NCBI RefSeq assembly: GCF_037975245.1
Contig: NC_092582.1
Location: forward strand, 22,776,577-22,840,576
DNA: 64,000 nt
Origin: Apostichopus japonicus
Lineage: Eukaryota > Echinodermata > Holothuroidea > Aspidochirotida > Stichopodidae
Direction of reading: 5' to 3'
The position numbers and the translations under genes were made by a program. Positions within the stretch are counted from its first letter, which is position 1. Every line of letters begins with the position of its first letter. The notes under the pieces were generated by a model. That model saw nothing but the letters and a program-made list of their open reading frames with translations, made no database searches and had not been told where the DNA came from. This document shows, in pieces, positions 1 to 10,099 of the stretch.

Positions 1-1040
1 GCTTTGAGCACACAATTGTAATACAATATAGTGCACCACGGAGAACGTAGTACTGTACAATGAACATGACAACTGCAATCAACACAAAAAGTGCCTAGGC
101 AGCAATGTTGATTAATTTCTGTTGTACCCACCCTCCTATAATTTGTCATTTACAACCATCCCCTATCCCCCCCAGCCCCTCTCCCAAGAGACAACAAAAC
201 TAATGTTAAGGTTTTTACTTAATAGTGCTAGGGTACTGTACAAGGATCAGTTAACCCAACATTAACCTCAACACTGACAGAACCAATGTACATACTGTTT
301 AATGACATTCTACACATCACAATCTGTACTTAAAATTCACTTAATCAAACTCTTACTAATTTCCCCCCATCTTTAATAACATGCAACCACATCCACAGTT
401 TAATACTGTTACAACTAAGCATCTTCCATTCTACTCAATATTCCATTTTTAGGTTTTTTCCTCTCTATCATGACTAGATTCCTAAAAAGTGCCAGCATTT
501 TAATCTTGTATTTCACTTGTTCTTCCGTTACTCTTTTCCGAGGAGTAACACCTTCTTTCATTACAGAATGTAAATGAGACAGTGGGTCTATCCGTGAAGT
601 CTTCCACTGAGCGTGCCACGGTACAGTCTATATATCTGGCAGGCAGGCAAGCAGGCAGGCAGGCGGAGAGCGCACGGTCGTCGAGACAACAACGGGAGTC
701 ATCAACACCCAGACGAGAAACGTGAGAAACAGTTGGATGCCCTCCACTGACGAAGCGTGAATCAATGATTACTACGAACAGATGTAGCCACATTACAAAC
801 ACTTCAACCAAAAATTTTCTTCCTTCATACATCTTTAGACTCACTCAAAGCCAGCCTTTGCTCTATGATTGTCCCAGTATGCAGACGATAAAACTGCATG
901 CATTAAATGTGAACTTTTTAACTGACAAAAAATTATGAGTCCTGTTAAATGATGTAGTATAGTCTGTACCATAAATGGAAGCTCACTGGAGATTACACAA
1001 GATCGACGTATATAAATCTATATACATATGTATATATATT

Positions 1041-1076
<36 letters not shown>

Positions 1077-2854
1077 GTACATGTGGATCAACTTCATAGT
1101 AAAAAAAAGAAAAACATTTTGATTTATCAAATGGTCGCGCAATGGGATATGCATCTAGATTCAGCTTTCCCTATTCCGTGCTGTATGATATCAAAGTTGG
1201 GAGTTGTTTTTTTTTTTGGGGGGGGGGGACAATACCGAAAGCTGGTTAAGGAATAATTTATCTGGTACATATTACATCGTAAACTGCTATGCAAAATTGA
1301 TCAATTGCTCTATATACAATTGCAAAGATGTGTATGCAAAAGGAACAAAATACTATGGGTGTCTATTGCATCAATAATAGCACTATGTTTGCATGCCCAA
1401 ATGAACACTGACTTTAAAAACATCAAACTATTTACTAGTTGTCCAATAGTAAAGAGTTAAGTCTTTTCACTAAAAGTCAGTTTCTTTTCAGTGTATTCTG
1501 CACCAACACCCACCCCCAAAGCCCTAAGTTTCAGAATGACATTTAATCACAAGATTTTATTTTGAGATACATGTTGTAGTGCTTTTTGTGACAACACTGC
1601 CAACAACTTTATTGGTTGTAATTTTAGCTCTATAGCACATATATATAAATCAATTTGAATTTTCAAAAAATACCCCGTCAAAAATCTGAAGCTCGTCAAT
1701 TGAAGTGGCTGGACTACCGAGTCTAACTAACAAACAGACCCATTTAGGATCAGTTCCTCAGATGGAACGCAAACCTCTATAGGAAAACATAATACTTACC
1801 AACCCACTTGTTTACAATGCAATGCATTTTACAAGTATCTTCTTCATGAAAAGAAACCATTTTCTATGTTTCTTTTTTTCCTATTTTTTTTTTTAATTAA
1901 TTTTTTTTTTCTATTTTTTTTAGTACAAGTATCTTCCTAACAAAAAGAAACCATTATTGAATCAGATACATACTAAAAAAAATTCTACTGTTGTATGGCA
2001 ATAATTGGACACATTTTAAGGAGTTTACTGTACATCCTCATACAGCAGAGTTTAGTACAGTCAGTATTTAAAAACAGACTTTAACACAGGTTGTTCAAGT
2101 CAAGAAGATGCTTTCCCAGATCCGTATGTATGTATGTATGTCTGTATGTATGTTTATAACTATATATAAAAAAATATATATATATATATAATCATATATC
2201 TATATATATATATGTATACATATGGGAGAAAATGAAAACACATTTATTTCGATGAAAAATTAATGTCTGTGCACTCAGCCGACTTTTCTCCAATTAATAT
2301 GTAATGACAACTTGATTACAGTTTAATTATTGCCTTCTTTTTCCCGAGTTGTAAGTTCCAACCTCGTTCATGCCAGGTTCCCCGACACCAAATTACTCGA
2401 TCCTCTCCCATTTCATTTTTTAACGTTGAGATGGAAAAAACAGTCGAGTACTTTCTATCCAAGTTGGTATTGGCTGATATTTTTCTTGAATATTTCATGA
2501 TGCCATTTTCCTTGTGGGCTGGGTTTTTTTTTTATTTCTTCTTCTTTTTTTTTTTTTAATGACTTTTCCACTTGTCAAAAAAAAAAAAAAATGACTTTTT
2601 CTGTCCATTCCATATCAGGAATATATTTGAATACTTCATCTTTCCAAGATTTTTGTTCGTTTTGGCTGTAAACTGCACAGAAATTTTAAACAAGACTTTT
2701 GGGACAACAGAGAGGTACGTAGCAGTGCCAACAATTGGCAAATTGGATCTTATTCTCATGAATGATGGTGTATCAAGGGGACAGTATTGTTTAGTGAGAG
2801 GAACCAAATTAGACAGAAGCATTATTTCAAGGTTATTACATCTTTGATTAGTGA
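1..2854. other. Non-coding stretch with simple repeats
   Basis: No gene could be supported here. The stretch holds a GGCA-type microsatellite (about 636-664), an AT dinucleotide tract (1019-1076), a T-run followed by a G-run (1207-1228), T-rich blocks (1868-1920), a GTAT tract (2124-2155) leading into TA repeats (2160-2220), and long T and A runs (2522-2592). The longest open frame (500-844, minus) is low in complexity around the GGCA repeat and has no recognisable domain. If pbx extends leftward, this is part of its first intron. Confidence 0.6.
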
Positions 2855-3193
2855 TTATAAAACTTACTGGTTTATATATTTACGAGTGACCCACTTACCT
2901 GTCTCCCCACAACCTATGCACCGCATTCTACCGTGTCTAGAATGCCCTGGTAATCTTTTAACACTGTACACCCTCACTGACCCTATTGACCTCCTTCATT
3001 TTTCTACCCACAAAGTGTCTCACTGTGTTTTTCGGAGTTAGAAAAATTTTGACACTTTGTGGGTAGAAAAATGAAGGAGGTCAATAGGGTCAGTGAGGGT
3101 GTACAGTGTTAAAAGATTACCAGGGCATTCGAGACACGGTAGAATGTGGTGCATAGGTTGTGGGGAGACAGGTAAGTGGGGAACGAAGTAAAT
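2855..3193 (-). mobile_element. ITR-only foldback derivative of the DIRS-like element
   Basis: Two copies of the DIRS terminal repeat lie head to head. Arms 2890-3020 and 3051-3180 are nearly perfect reverse complements (about 130 bp each) around a 30-nt loop. The outer ends are the two different ends seen on the adjacent full element: one starts TTATAAAACTTACTGG (2855), the other finishes GAACGAAGTAAAT (3193). So the unit looks like a left and a right terminal repeat with the whole coding interior missing. It lies about 28 bp from the larger element. It codes for nothing and could only move in trans. An internal deletion is the simplest explanation; a hairpin product of replication is also possible. 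Confidence 0.75.
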
Positions 3194-3221
3194 CTCACTC
3201 GTTTAATTCAAAACGATGAAA

Positions 3222-3400
3222 AATATTATAAAACTTACTGGTTTATATATTTACGAGTGACCCACTTACCTGTCTCCCCACAACCTATGCACCGCATTCT
3301 ACCGTGTCTAGAATGCCCTGGTAATCTTTTAACACTGTACACCCTCACTGGCCCAAATGGCCTTCCTTCATTTTGAGACCACTTTCCCACAAAGTGGCCC
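3222..3400 (-). repeat. Right inverted terminal repeat of the DIRS-like element
   Basis: Starts AATATTATAAAACTTACTGG on the plus strand and continues through the conserved CTTACCTGTCTCCCCACAAC core to about 3375. It is the reverse complement of 9965-10085 over the shared part, but has a different outer end, as expected for DIRS elements, whose two ITRs carry distinct extensions. Confidence 0.75.
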
Positions 3401-3810
3401 CTGACGCGACCTCGGGGAGGGTGGCGGGTAAACCCTGCCACCCGCCGAGCTCGCCGAGAAGGAAAAATCTAACGCTAACAAAGACTGCTGACGCCTCCAG
3501 GCGGAGGGTGGAGCCCACCCTGAACAGTCGGGGTGGGGGTCCGCCCTCCGTCACCCCGTAGGCGTGCCTCCCCCTACACTAACAGAGGCCTAATTGAACA
3601 AGGGGACGAGGCCCATACTACCTTAGATGGTAAAGAGTAACCTGGTAAACCGAACTAAGGAAACAACACCCACCGATAGACAAGTAGCCGCAGGCGACCC
3701 AGGGGGTGGCGATGTCTATCGACGAAACGCGAGGAGTCATGAGTCAGGTCGAACGACCGCTCCCCCGTCCGGCTGCGTCCCACCTCCCTCGGGGGAGGGT
3801 GGCGGGAAAT

Positions 3811-3910
3811 GGAGACAGGTAAGTGGGTCACTCGTAAATATATAAACCAGTAAGTTTTATAATATTTACTTCGTTCCCCACTTACCTGTCTCCCCACAAC
3901 CTATGCACCG
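3811..3910 (-). repeat. DIRS internal complementary region (ICR)
   Basis: This block joins, without spacer, the reverse complement of the right ITR end (3811-3866) and the outer end of the left ITR (3867-3910, starting TACTTCGTTCCCCACTTACC). In known DIRS elements such an ICR lets the single-stranded cDNA form a circle before recombinase-mediated insertion. It lies just downstream of the recombinase frame, the usual DIRS position. The junction is seen directly; its role is inferred from the family. Confidence 0.75.
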
Positions 3911-4889
3911 AGTGGCACTGTCCGATGGTGGGAGGCCCGAGGGGTGGGACCCCCGGAGCTCGTATCATCGAGCGACCAAAGCCAAATCGGCCTGTGATAT
4001 GTCCGATAAGTAGCAGGCGACAAAGCGATTGGAGTCTTCCACGCCGTCGTCTTGCAGATGTCCACTATTGGAAAACCTGCGAACAGGGCTGTAGAAGCAG
4101 TGAAACCCCTGCTGTTGTGAGCCGTGGATCTGCCTGGACCTGTAGCCAGAGGGCGGACGGCTTCCACCAAACAGCGGGACAAGGTATCCTCCCAGGCTGC
4201 TGAGTGGGGCACTCGAAGGAGGAAGAACAGAGATGTCGAAGTACCCAAGAGATCTTGTGTTCTGTTGAGGTACCACTTCAGTGCCCTAATGGGAAACCAT
4301 ACTGTAGTCTGTCCTCGGGGATCAAAGAGAAGGTCTTGATCTCTGGGATGATGATGTCTCCCGGTAGGAGAGCCCAAACCTGGTTCTAGCGAAGAAGGAG
4401 GGGTCGAGAACTATCAGCACCCCACAAACCGTAGGACTGAAGGCACCTTAGTCAAGGCGAGCCGTTGCTGCCTGGCGTGGAGCCGTAGGGGAAGCCCCTG
4501 ATGGAAGGCGGCAACAGCCGAACGAAAGTTTTTGATCGTCTAAACCCTGCCTCCCTTCTTGGAACAGTGGGTAAGGAGTCGGCGATCAAGGTTAGAAAGG
4601 CCATGGTAGGCAGAGTCTGTCTCGTTCGGCATACTCCGAATCTCCGTAGGCAGAAAACGTAAGTACCAAGGTTGTTCTCACTCTGGCGGCCAAAGTCCTT
4701 TCTGTCTAAGGAAACACCAGACAATTTCCAGGCACCTAATTGTAGGCCCTTGCTGTCCGGGTGAGCCAGCGCCCCGTCTATGGGACAACCGACTGTGGTT
4801 TGTCCGGCAGGATCGCTGGCTCGTCCGCTAGGAGCTGGATAACTTTTGCCCGAACCGGGGTCAGCGGGGCCACTATGATGGCTGACCAT
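3901..4889 (-). pseudogene. Tyrosine recombinase remnant of the DIRS-like element
   Basis: Minus-strand frames carry pieces typical of DIRS recombinases. The N-terminal part (4889-4452) includes a stretch reading LQLGAWKLSG, usual just before the core-binding domain. The C-terminal part (4377-3965) includes FPIRALKWYLNRT, then a stretch ending SRGFTASTALFAG that matches the catalytic H-x-x-R box region, then CKTTAWKTP. The nucleophile segment FVACYLSD appears in a different frame (within 4276-3965), so at least one frameshift separates the H-x-x-R box from the tyrosine. A further break near 4380-4450 separates the two halves. In family members this enzyme inserts circular cDNA without making target duplications. 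This copy cannot produce an intact enzyme. Confidence 0.75.
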
Positions 4890-5055
4890 GCCAAGAGGGG
4901 GAAGATGTAAGCTTCCGGTCCGTTTCGCGACAGGGACCTGGCGTTATGTGGAAGGCCTGCGGGTGGGCCGCCTGAACAAAGATGAGCAGCCCATTGTTGC
5001 CCTGTGTCGCAATCAGGTCTATCAGAGGTCTGCTGAACATGTGGAAAAACCTACT

Positions 5056-5330
5056 TCATGTTCGTTGCAAAAGGGTCCACTCGTCAGGGTGGAGCTGTCC
5101 CCTGGGCAGAGCATCGGCCATCACATTCTCCTTTCTGGCTATCTGAGAGACTTGTAGGGCCATGCTAGATTCTGTAGCTGTGGTGAGGGTCTCCCTTGCC
5201 AGACGGCAATATCTCTCTGACCTGGTGCCACCATGTCTGTTGACGTAGCTACAGTATGTTACCACCGTCGTGTTGTCTGAGAGGATGGTAGTCAAAAGCC
5301 CTGTACCTGGGCGCCGGAGGGCTCCAGAGA
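5056..5330 (-). pseudogene. RNase H domain remnant of the DIRS-like element
   Basis: The minus-strand translation contains ILSDNTTVVTYCSYVNRHGG (a catalytic-Asp strand with the SDN-T-x-V-x-Y pattern), followed about 30 residues later by ARKENVMADALPRGQLHPDE, which matches the conserved K-E-N-x-x-A-D-x-L-S-R motif at the end of the RNase H/connection region of DIRS polymerases. A stop lies a few codons upstream of the first motif, and no convincing reverse transcriptase motifs precede it. It sits upstream of the recombinase in the same orientation, as expected for a DIRS pol region. Confidence 0.7.
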
Positions 5331-5499
5331 GCCCAACCCTGTGTATCTGCTGCTAAAGAAGTCAAGGACAGCGGCCTGCTTGGTGACCTTGTTAGTGCTT
5401 GCAGGACAGCCGCACTCGCAGTACTGATTCAATACCACAGTACCGTTGATGACTCCTTCAGTTATCAACCCGTTGCAATCAGAAAACTCTGAAGAAAAG

Positions 5500-5640
5500 G
5501 AATGTCCTGATGATGCTAAGCTGTACCCTGTAGGGAGGTTTAATGGAGGTTCTTTCCATGCTAAAAAATATTAATCATAATATTGGGGAAAGAAAAGGCG
5601 TAGACCTATTGAAAGATAATGATGCCTGAGGCGCCTAACA
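5500..5640. other. Edge between DIRS pol remnant and inserted material
   Basis: Base composition drops from GC-rich to AT-rich here. No DIRS motifs are visible above about 5330, and no gene is seen. It is the likely edge of an insertion or rearrangement that replaced the reverse transcriptase part of the element. Confidence 0.35.
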
Positions 5641-5816
5641 ATATTACTCCGGTCAACGAAAACCTGTCAAGCATAGAGACAAGTATCTTCTGGATGGGAA
5701 GCTGCACTGACAAAAAAGTGCCTTGCCCAAGGAAACAACTGAATGATCCGGCCAGGACTCAAACCTGCAAGCCTTAGATCACCAGTCCACTGCCTTCACC
5801 ACTTGACCACAGTACT
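5640..5816 (-). mobile_element. tRNA-derived SINE
   Basis: The reverse complement starts with a tRNA-like head (5816-5741). It holds an A box TGGTCAAGTGG (5809-5799) and a B box GGTTTGAGTCC (5765-5755), followed by a body segment CCTTGGGCAAGGCAC (5732-5718), a palindromic block shared by many invertebrate SINE families. The boxes form an internal RNA polymerase III promoter. The 3' limit is uncertain because no clear tail or target duplication is visible. The head does not fold into a complete tRNA, so a functional tRNA gene is unlikely. Confidence 0.7.
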
Positions 5817-5839
5817 CTCTAAAAATGAGTACTGAAGGT

Positions 5840-5980
5840 ACAGAATCTCACTCTGCTGAGTGAGTACGGAATCTTAAACAATGCTGCCCTGCTACAAAAA
5901 ATGAGACTGAGTACTGAATGGATAGTTTGCTTCTTCAGAATCTTAAACAAAGCTACAATGCTACTGTTTATGTGACTCCT
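5840..5980. repeat. Imperfect direct duplication
   Basis: The segment around 5866-5902 (GAATCTTAAACAATGCTGCC and flank) recurs at about 5938-5972 with changes. There is no coding potential. Confidence 0.4.
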
Positions 5981-5989
5981 ACAATTATA

Positions 5990-6230
5990 TGTATGTATTT
6001 AAGAACGTATTTAGGATCATCCTGCAAGTAGGAACATGAGAAGAAGCCTCACTGGCTTAACCAAGCTGCAAGCTGACTGAAGTCAGTCTCTTACATACAA
6101 ATTTAACGTCCATGATTATGAAAAGTCAACAACTCTGTAGCTGGACAACATACATTAATCTTGGGGTGGCCTGAATCGGGGACCTTATGAGTGAAAGGCT
6201 TTAACCCTGAGCTAACTGAGCTATAGACCT
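5990..6230 (-). mobile_element. Second tRNA-derived SINE or tRNA pseudogene
   Basis: The reverse complement from 6229 begins GGTCTATAGCTCAGTTAGCT, a good A-box/D-arm of a tRNA. It continues with a CTCATAA loop (a CAT anticodon position, as in tRNA-Met) and a decayed T-arm CCCCGATTCAGGCC near 6165. The T-loop does not match the B-box consensus well. It lies in the same orientation as the SINE at 5640-5816. The body and 3' end are undefined. Confidence 0.55.
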
Positions 6231-7350
6231 ACTCATCAGAAACAAACTCCCAACAGGGGCTGTGAAGATGGTGAGAGGGTGGGTTTGTAGAAAATCCACC
6301 TCAGAAATCCCTGGCTGCTTAACGGAGCCCGGGGAGTTACTCAGCAAACACAAAAGCGTTACTAAGCATGTAGTGTTTTGTTATGACAACGTTACGAGTG
6401 GTGTAAGAGGTATGTCACCGAAAACGTTTTCAGGCTCATATTTCAAAACGATTTACGTTAAGACAATAATATAACATTAATAAAACATTAATATCTCATA
6501 GAAACGTTATGTCGACGTTTTTACCACACCACATTTAACGTAATAAACACGTAATAAATGTTATGATAACGTACCCGTTACTCCTCAAATCTCTCCATGT
6601 CGAGACGTGTCAATTTCGTAGTGTAGTACAGTAGAAGTATCCAACTTCCTATTGAAACCACCTAACGCATAGCCACGACTAGGCTATCAGGTGCTACGAA
6701 ATGCAACTGTGCTTAAAATGTCGGGAACATCGAACATTATTCACGAAGCGCATACTGTATGCTCGGAGCGCGTTAGCGCTTGTACCTTTGTTGGGGTTTT
6801 ATCCTACCCCTTTTCCAACTTGCTACTAACGCGTTTGTCTTGGAAATTCACCCAAAAAATAGAGAGAGAGGTTTATTCCATGGGATCGCTCACGTAGTCG
6901 ACAGCTCGTTGCAGCAAACGTTGAGCTTACACGTGTCAATCCAGGTGACTGCTTGGCCCCCCTCCTCTCATAACAAATACACAGCGCGGGAATATTGTCT
7001 TGGCAGTTTGCCAAGACTCTTGGAAGGCTTCGTTTTCCTGGCACTTTGCCAAGCTTCGAGAACGTTCTCTTCTTGGCAGGTTGCCAAGGTACTAAGTAAC
7101 GAGACTGTACTAGAATCGCTTCAGTTTGCGCCTTTTAACATGCTCTGGAGGGGGTTCCACCAGCGTTTTAAACAACAAAACATAAGCAAGGTTTCAAACC
7201 TAGACATATGGCGATGAATTATAACGAGAGAGAAATATAATTAGCGAGGAGAATATGACCCATGAATGCACAGGAAATCTATGTCATGTCCTGGTTTCTG
7301 CTGGTACTTATTAAACACACATTCGGGATGTGTAATGATAAATGGTGTAG
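6230..7350. other. Unassigned sequence inside the DIRS-like element
   Basis: No protein motif is recognisable. Around 6355-6580 the text is unusually rich in AACGTT/TAACGT words on both strands, hinting at a decayed inverted-repeat element. Around 6999-7088 there are three spaced TTGGC-N5-GCCAA-like palindromes. An open frame at 6780-7217 (plus) runs through these repeats and shows no domain. Confidence 0.4.
6999..7088. promoter_or_regulatory. Three NFI-like palindromes in a short tandem repeat
   Basis: TTGGCAGTTTGCCAA (7000-7014) and TTGGCAGGTTGCCAA (7073-7087) match the nuclear factor I consensus TTGGC-N5-GCCAA exactly; CTGGCACTTTGCCAA (7038-7052) has one mismatch. Spacing is 38 and 35 bp. 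A 12-bp palindrome GAGAACGTTCTC (7058-7069) lies between the last two. The similar spacing suggests a 36-bp tandem repeat. Regulatory function is inference only. Confidence 0.45.
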
Positions 7351-8560
7351 CGATTGCAGTGTCTTTCCGCAATTGATTCGAACCTGTCGTCGCAGCTCAA
7401 GCTGCTAGTTCCGGGGGGCAACACTCCCCTGATGAAAGAGACTCTTCCCCCTCTTGGAGGCGGGATTAACTTTGAGGCTGGGGATAAGTATATCTCCGTT
7501 TGCCGTGGGAACCTCGCTCCAGCCGGCTTTCCTTTCGGATTGGGCGTTTGCCCTTACTACCCCGTTCTGGGGGCCCAGCAGTTGTTGATCTCATCGGTTC
7601 CCTGCTCCGGGACCGACTCCTGGGATCCGGAGTGGAACCTCGGTTCCGCACTCCCTGTGAGGTCTCGCTGGACCCGTGGTCTCTCGGAGCCCATCTCTGT
7701 GTGCGTACCTAGCCGGGTACCACTCCTCTCGACCCGGACATTCTGTCCATTCCGGTCGGAATTTCAAATGGGCTATTTATTGGCCTTGAGCCTTGCCCTT
7801 GCCTTCCCCCTTGGTCATAGAATCCGGACGGTGCCGGGACCTTGGGGGGCAATATCTCTTTCTCCTCTCTCTCTCTCTCTCCTCCGGCCTCTCTCGCCGG
7901 ACTCGGGCTCCCGGAGCCTATCTCTGTGTGCGTACCACGCCGGGTACCACTCTCCTCGACCCGGACATTCCGTCCGTTCCGGTCGGAACTTCTAAAGGGC
8001 TTTTTATTGGCCTTGAGCCTAGCCTTCCTTGGGTCGGAGGGGAACGTCTGTTCCGGGCTCCTTCTGAGGTCTCGCCGGACCCTGGCTCTCCGGAGCCCCT
8101 CTCTTTGCGCGCACCACAACGGGTGCCGCTCTCTGCGACCCGGACGGACTGTCCGCTCTGGCCGTCTTTGTCATGGGCTTTTGGTTGGCCTTGAGCCTTG
8201 CCCTTGCCCTAGCCCTTGGTGGTACATCCGGACAGCGCCGGCACCTTGGGTGGCAAAATCTGCATCTCTCTCTCTCTCACATGGGCTTTTGGTTGGCCTT
8301 GAGCCTTGCCCTTGCCCTAGCCCTTGGTGGTACATCCGGACAGCGCCGGCACCTTGGGTGGCAAATCTCCATCTCTCTCTCTCTTCTCCGGCCCTCTCCT
8401 GGCCTCTCTCCATCTCAACTCCCACCAACTCTCTCACTTCCTCTTCATCTCCTGTCTCTCCTCCGATTCCCTCCAGGGGAACTGTGGGTTCGGTGATAGA
8501 TCTAACCTGTCCCGGCCTGCTAGCCAGGTGTCGATGTGCTGCCACTGTCTGGTGTGAAAA
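7350..8560 (-). repeat. GC-rich repetitive block, possible old gag of the DIRS-like element
   Basis: Related units start at about 7687, 7914 and 8093, each opening with GAGCC(C/T)-ATCTCTGTGTGCGTACC or a variant. A later 108-bp unit is duplicated almost perfectly (8172-8279 and 8280-8387). CT-rich tracts separate the units. On the minus strand the frames are rich in Arg, Gly, Ser and Glu, as in DIRS ORF1/gag proteins, but the composition follows from the repeats. No zinc knuckle is seen. Open frames occur on both strands and are probably by-products of high GC and repetition. Confidence 0.5.
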
Positions 8561-8740
8561 CAAAACAGACTAGACAGAGGTCTCGGAACAGTTCACACAT
8601 TTAAGGTGGCTTCGAGACATGTCTGAGAAACCCACGTTAAGGAGAGACTAACGGCGAATAGTCTAACGTATCAAACGGAACGACTATAAGGAGGAAGTAG
8701 GGTGGGAGTATGCTAACAGAGAGTAAAGTTACGTGACAAA

Positions 8741-9715
8741 AACAACGCGCCCCGCTAGAGGCTCGCGGCTTACAAGGTACGCTACAATAGTGAAAAACTT
8801 CCCACACTTAGAAGCGAACACGTAACCAGAATACATGAAGGAAAAGGACGAAGCATGTAAACAAGGGAGAGAACCCCTCTATCCGCGTACAGAGCGGGAA
8901 GGGAGGAACAAGGCTACGAGATACGCCCCAAGTGAAAACTCCCGACACTTAGGAGGTGCACGAGTAGCGAAACCCATGGAGAACATGAAAATATGTACAA
9001 ATATATGAAGGTTCAAACAAGAACAACAACAACGTAATCGAACCGCCTAGTATTGGATAGGAGTTCGCGGCTTACAAGATACGTTACAAGGAGAAACACT
9101 TCCGACATATGGAAGCAACGTAACTAAACATATATGCATCGAAAACTTGTAAAAGGACGAGACATGTATATAAGGGAGAGAACCCCCTAACCGCGAACCA
9201 GCGGAGGGGGGAACAAGGCTACGAGGTACACCCCAAGTCATGAGACTCAGGGCGCGCACGTAGCAACAACTGGAGGAAACATGAAAATATACAACAATAT
9301 ATGAAATCAAGGATACTCCCGTCTTAACATGAAAAACAACGAAACGAGCCGACTATCTCGAGTAGTTAGGAGATATCGGAACGTGGCTACAACTACGCTA
9401 CAAAAGTGAAAACCCACACTGAAAGCGTAAAAATTAACGAAGTACATGAAAGCAAAACATCTTATGCTAAGTAAGAAAAGCTGAAACACATGTACATACG
9501 GAAAAACATGCCTATCCGCGTAAACAAGGCGGTATAGGCAACGCTACAAATTACGCTACAAGGGGAAAACCCACACAAAGGCGTAAGAAGTAACGAAGGT
9601 ACATGAAACAAGCAAAACATATTATCTTTTAAAGTAAGAAAAGCTGAAACATGTACATACGAAAATATATGCCTATCCGCGTAAACAAGGCGGTATAGGC
9701 AACGAACGAAGTAGT
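8741..9715. repeat. Tandem-repeat leader of the DIRS-like element
   Basis: Two sub-arrays are present. The first has units of about 302 bp: TCGCGGCTTACAA occurs at 8763 and 9065, each followed about 95 bp later by a run reading AAGGGAGAGAACCCC. The second has units of about 161 bp: CCTATCCGCGTAAACAAGGC occurs at 9511 and 9672. The word CTATCCGCGTA is shared between sub-arrays, so both derive from one older unit. Minus-strand open frames here (9047-9788) are translated repeat, not genes. Confidence 0.7.
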
Positions 9716-9924
9716 CTCGCAGAGCTACTACCTGATACCCTAAAAACGTTACGTAAGAAAAAACGAACGCATGGGCGAGAGTGTACACTAAAAACAGCCC
9801 CCAAAAACACCCTTCCCTACAAGAAAAGGATACTTATCAGGCTGGAAAAGATCCTTGGAAGTGCAGAAGTCCTGATAGGAAACTTCTAGAGTATAAATCC
9901 AAGGTAATCCGGGCGAATTTCGCG

Positions 9925-10099
9925 AAAATTTTTCTAACTCCGAAAAACACATTGAGACACTTTGTGGGTAGAAAAATGAAGGAAGGCCATTTGGGCCAGT
10001 GAGGGTGTACAGTGTTAAAAGATTACCAGGGCATTCTAGACACGGTAGAATGCGGTGCATAGGTTGTGGGGAGACAGGTAAGTGGGGAACGAAGTAAAT
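9925..10099 (-). repeat. Left inverted terminal repeat of the DIRS-like element
   Basis: The reverse complement starts ATTTACTTCGTTCCCC at 10099, passes through the CTTACCTGTCTCCCCACAAC core, and ends near the TTTTTCGGAGTTAGAAAAAT block (9950-9931). It is inverted relative to 3222-3400, and its outer end is copied in the internal complementary region at 3867-3910. Confidence 0.75.

Larger units (their letters stand above)
3222..10099 (-). mobile_element. Degenerate DIRS-like (tyrosine recombinase) retrotransposon
   Basis: Read on the minus strand, the order is: left inverted terminal repeat (ending at 10099), tandem-repeat leader (8741-9715), GC-rich repetitive block that may be old gag (7350-8560), RNase H remnant (5056-5330), tyrosine recombinase remnant (3901-4889), internal complementary region (3811-3910), right inverted terminal repeat (3222-3400). 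Inverted rather than direct terminal repeats, a recombinase instead of an integrase, and an internal copy of the joined ends are hallmarks of the DIRS order. The frames are broken by stops and shifts. No reverse transcriptase was recognised: the interval where it should lie (5560-7350) instead holds two SINEs and unrelated sequence. The copy is therefore dead and probably composite. Assignment to DIRS is strong; the exact ends are approximate. Confidence 0.8.

Noticed and set aside
500-844. 114-codon minus-strand frame
   Set aside because: Includes the GGCA microsatellite (LPACLPA-type text) and no conserved feature; the initial hydrophobic stretch is too weak to claim a signal peptide.
7354-8573. 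Long open frames on both strands in the GC-rich block
   Set aside because: They follow from high GC and tandem repeats; translations are repetitive (GLEPCPCPSPW-type) and show no domain.
9047-9788. Minus-strand frames over the leader repeats
   Set aside because: They are translated tandem repeat; the same peptide pieces recur with the DNA unit period.
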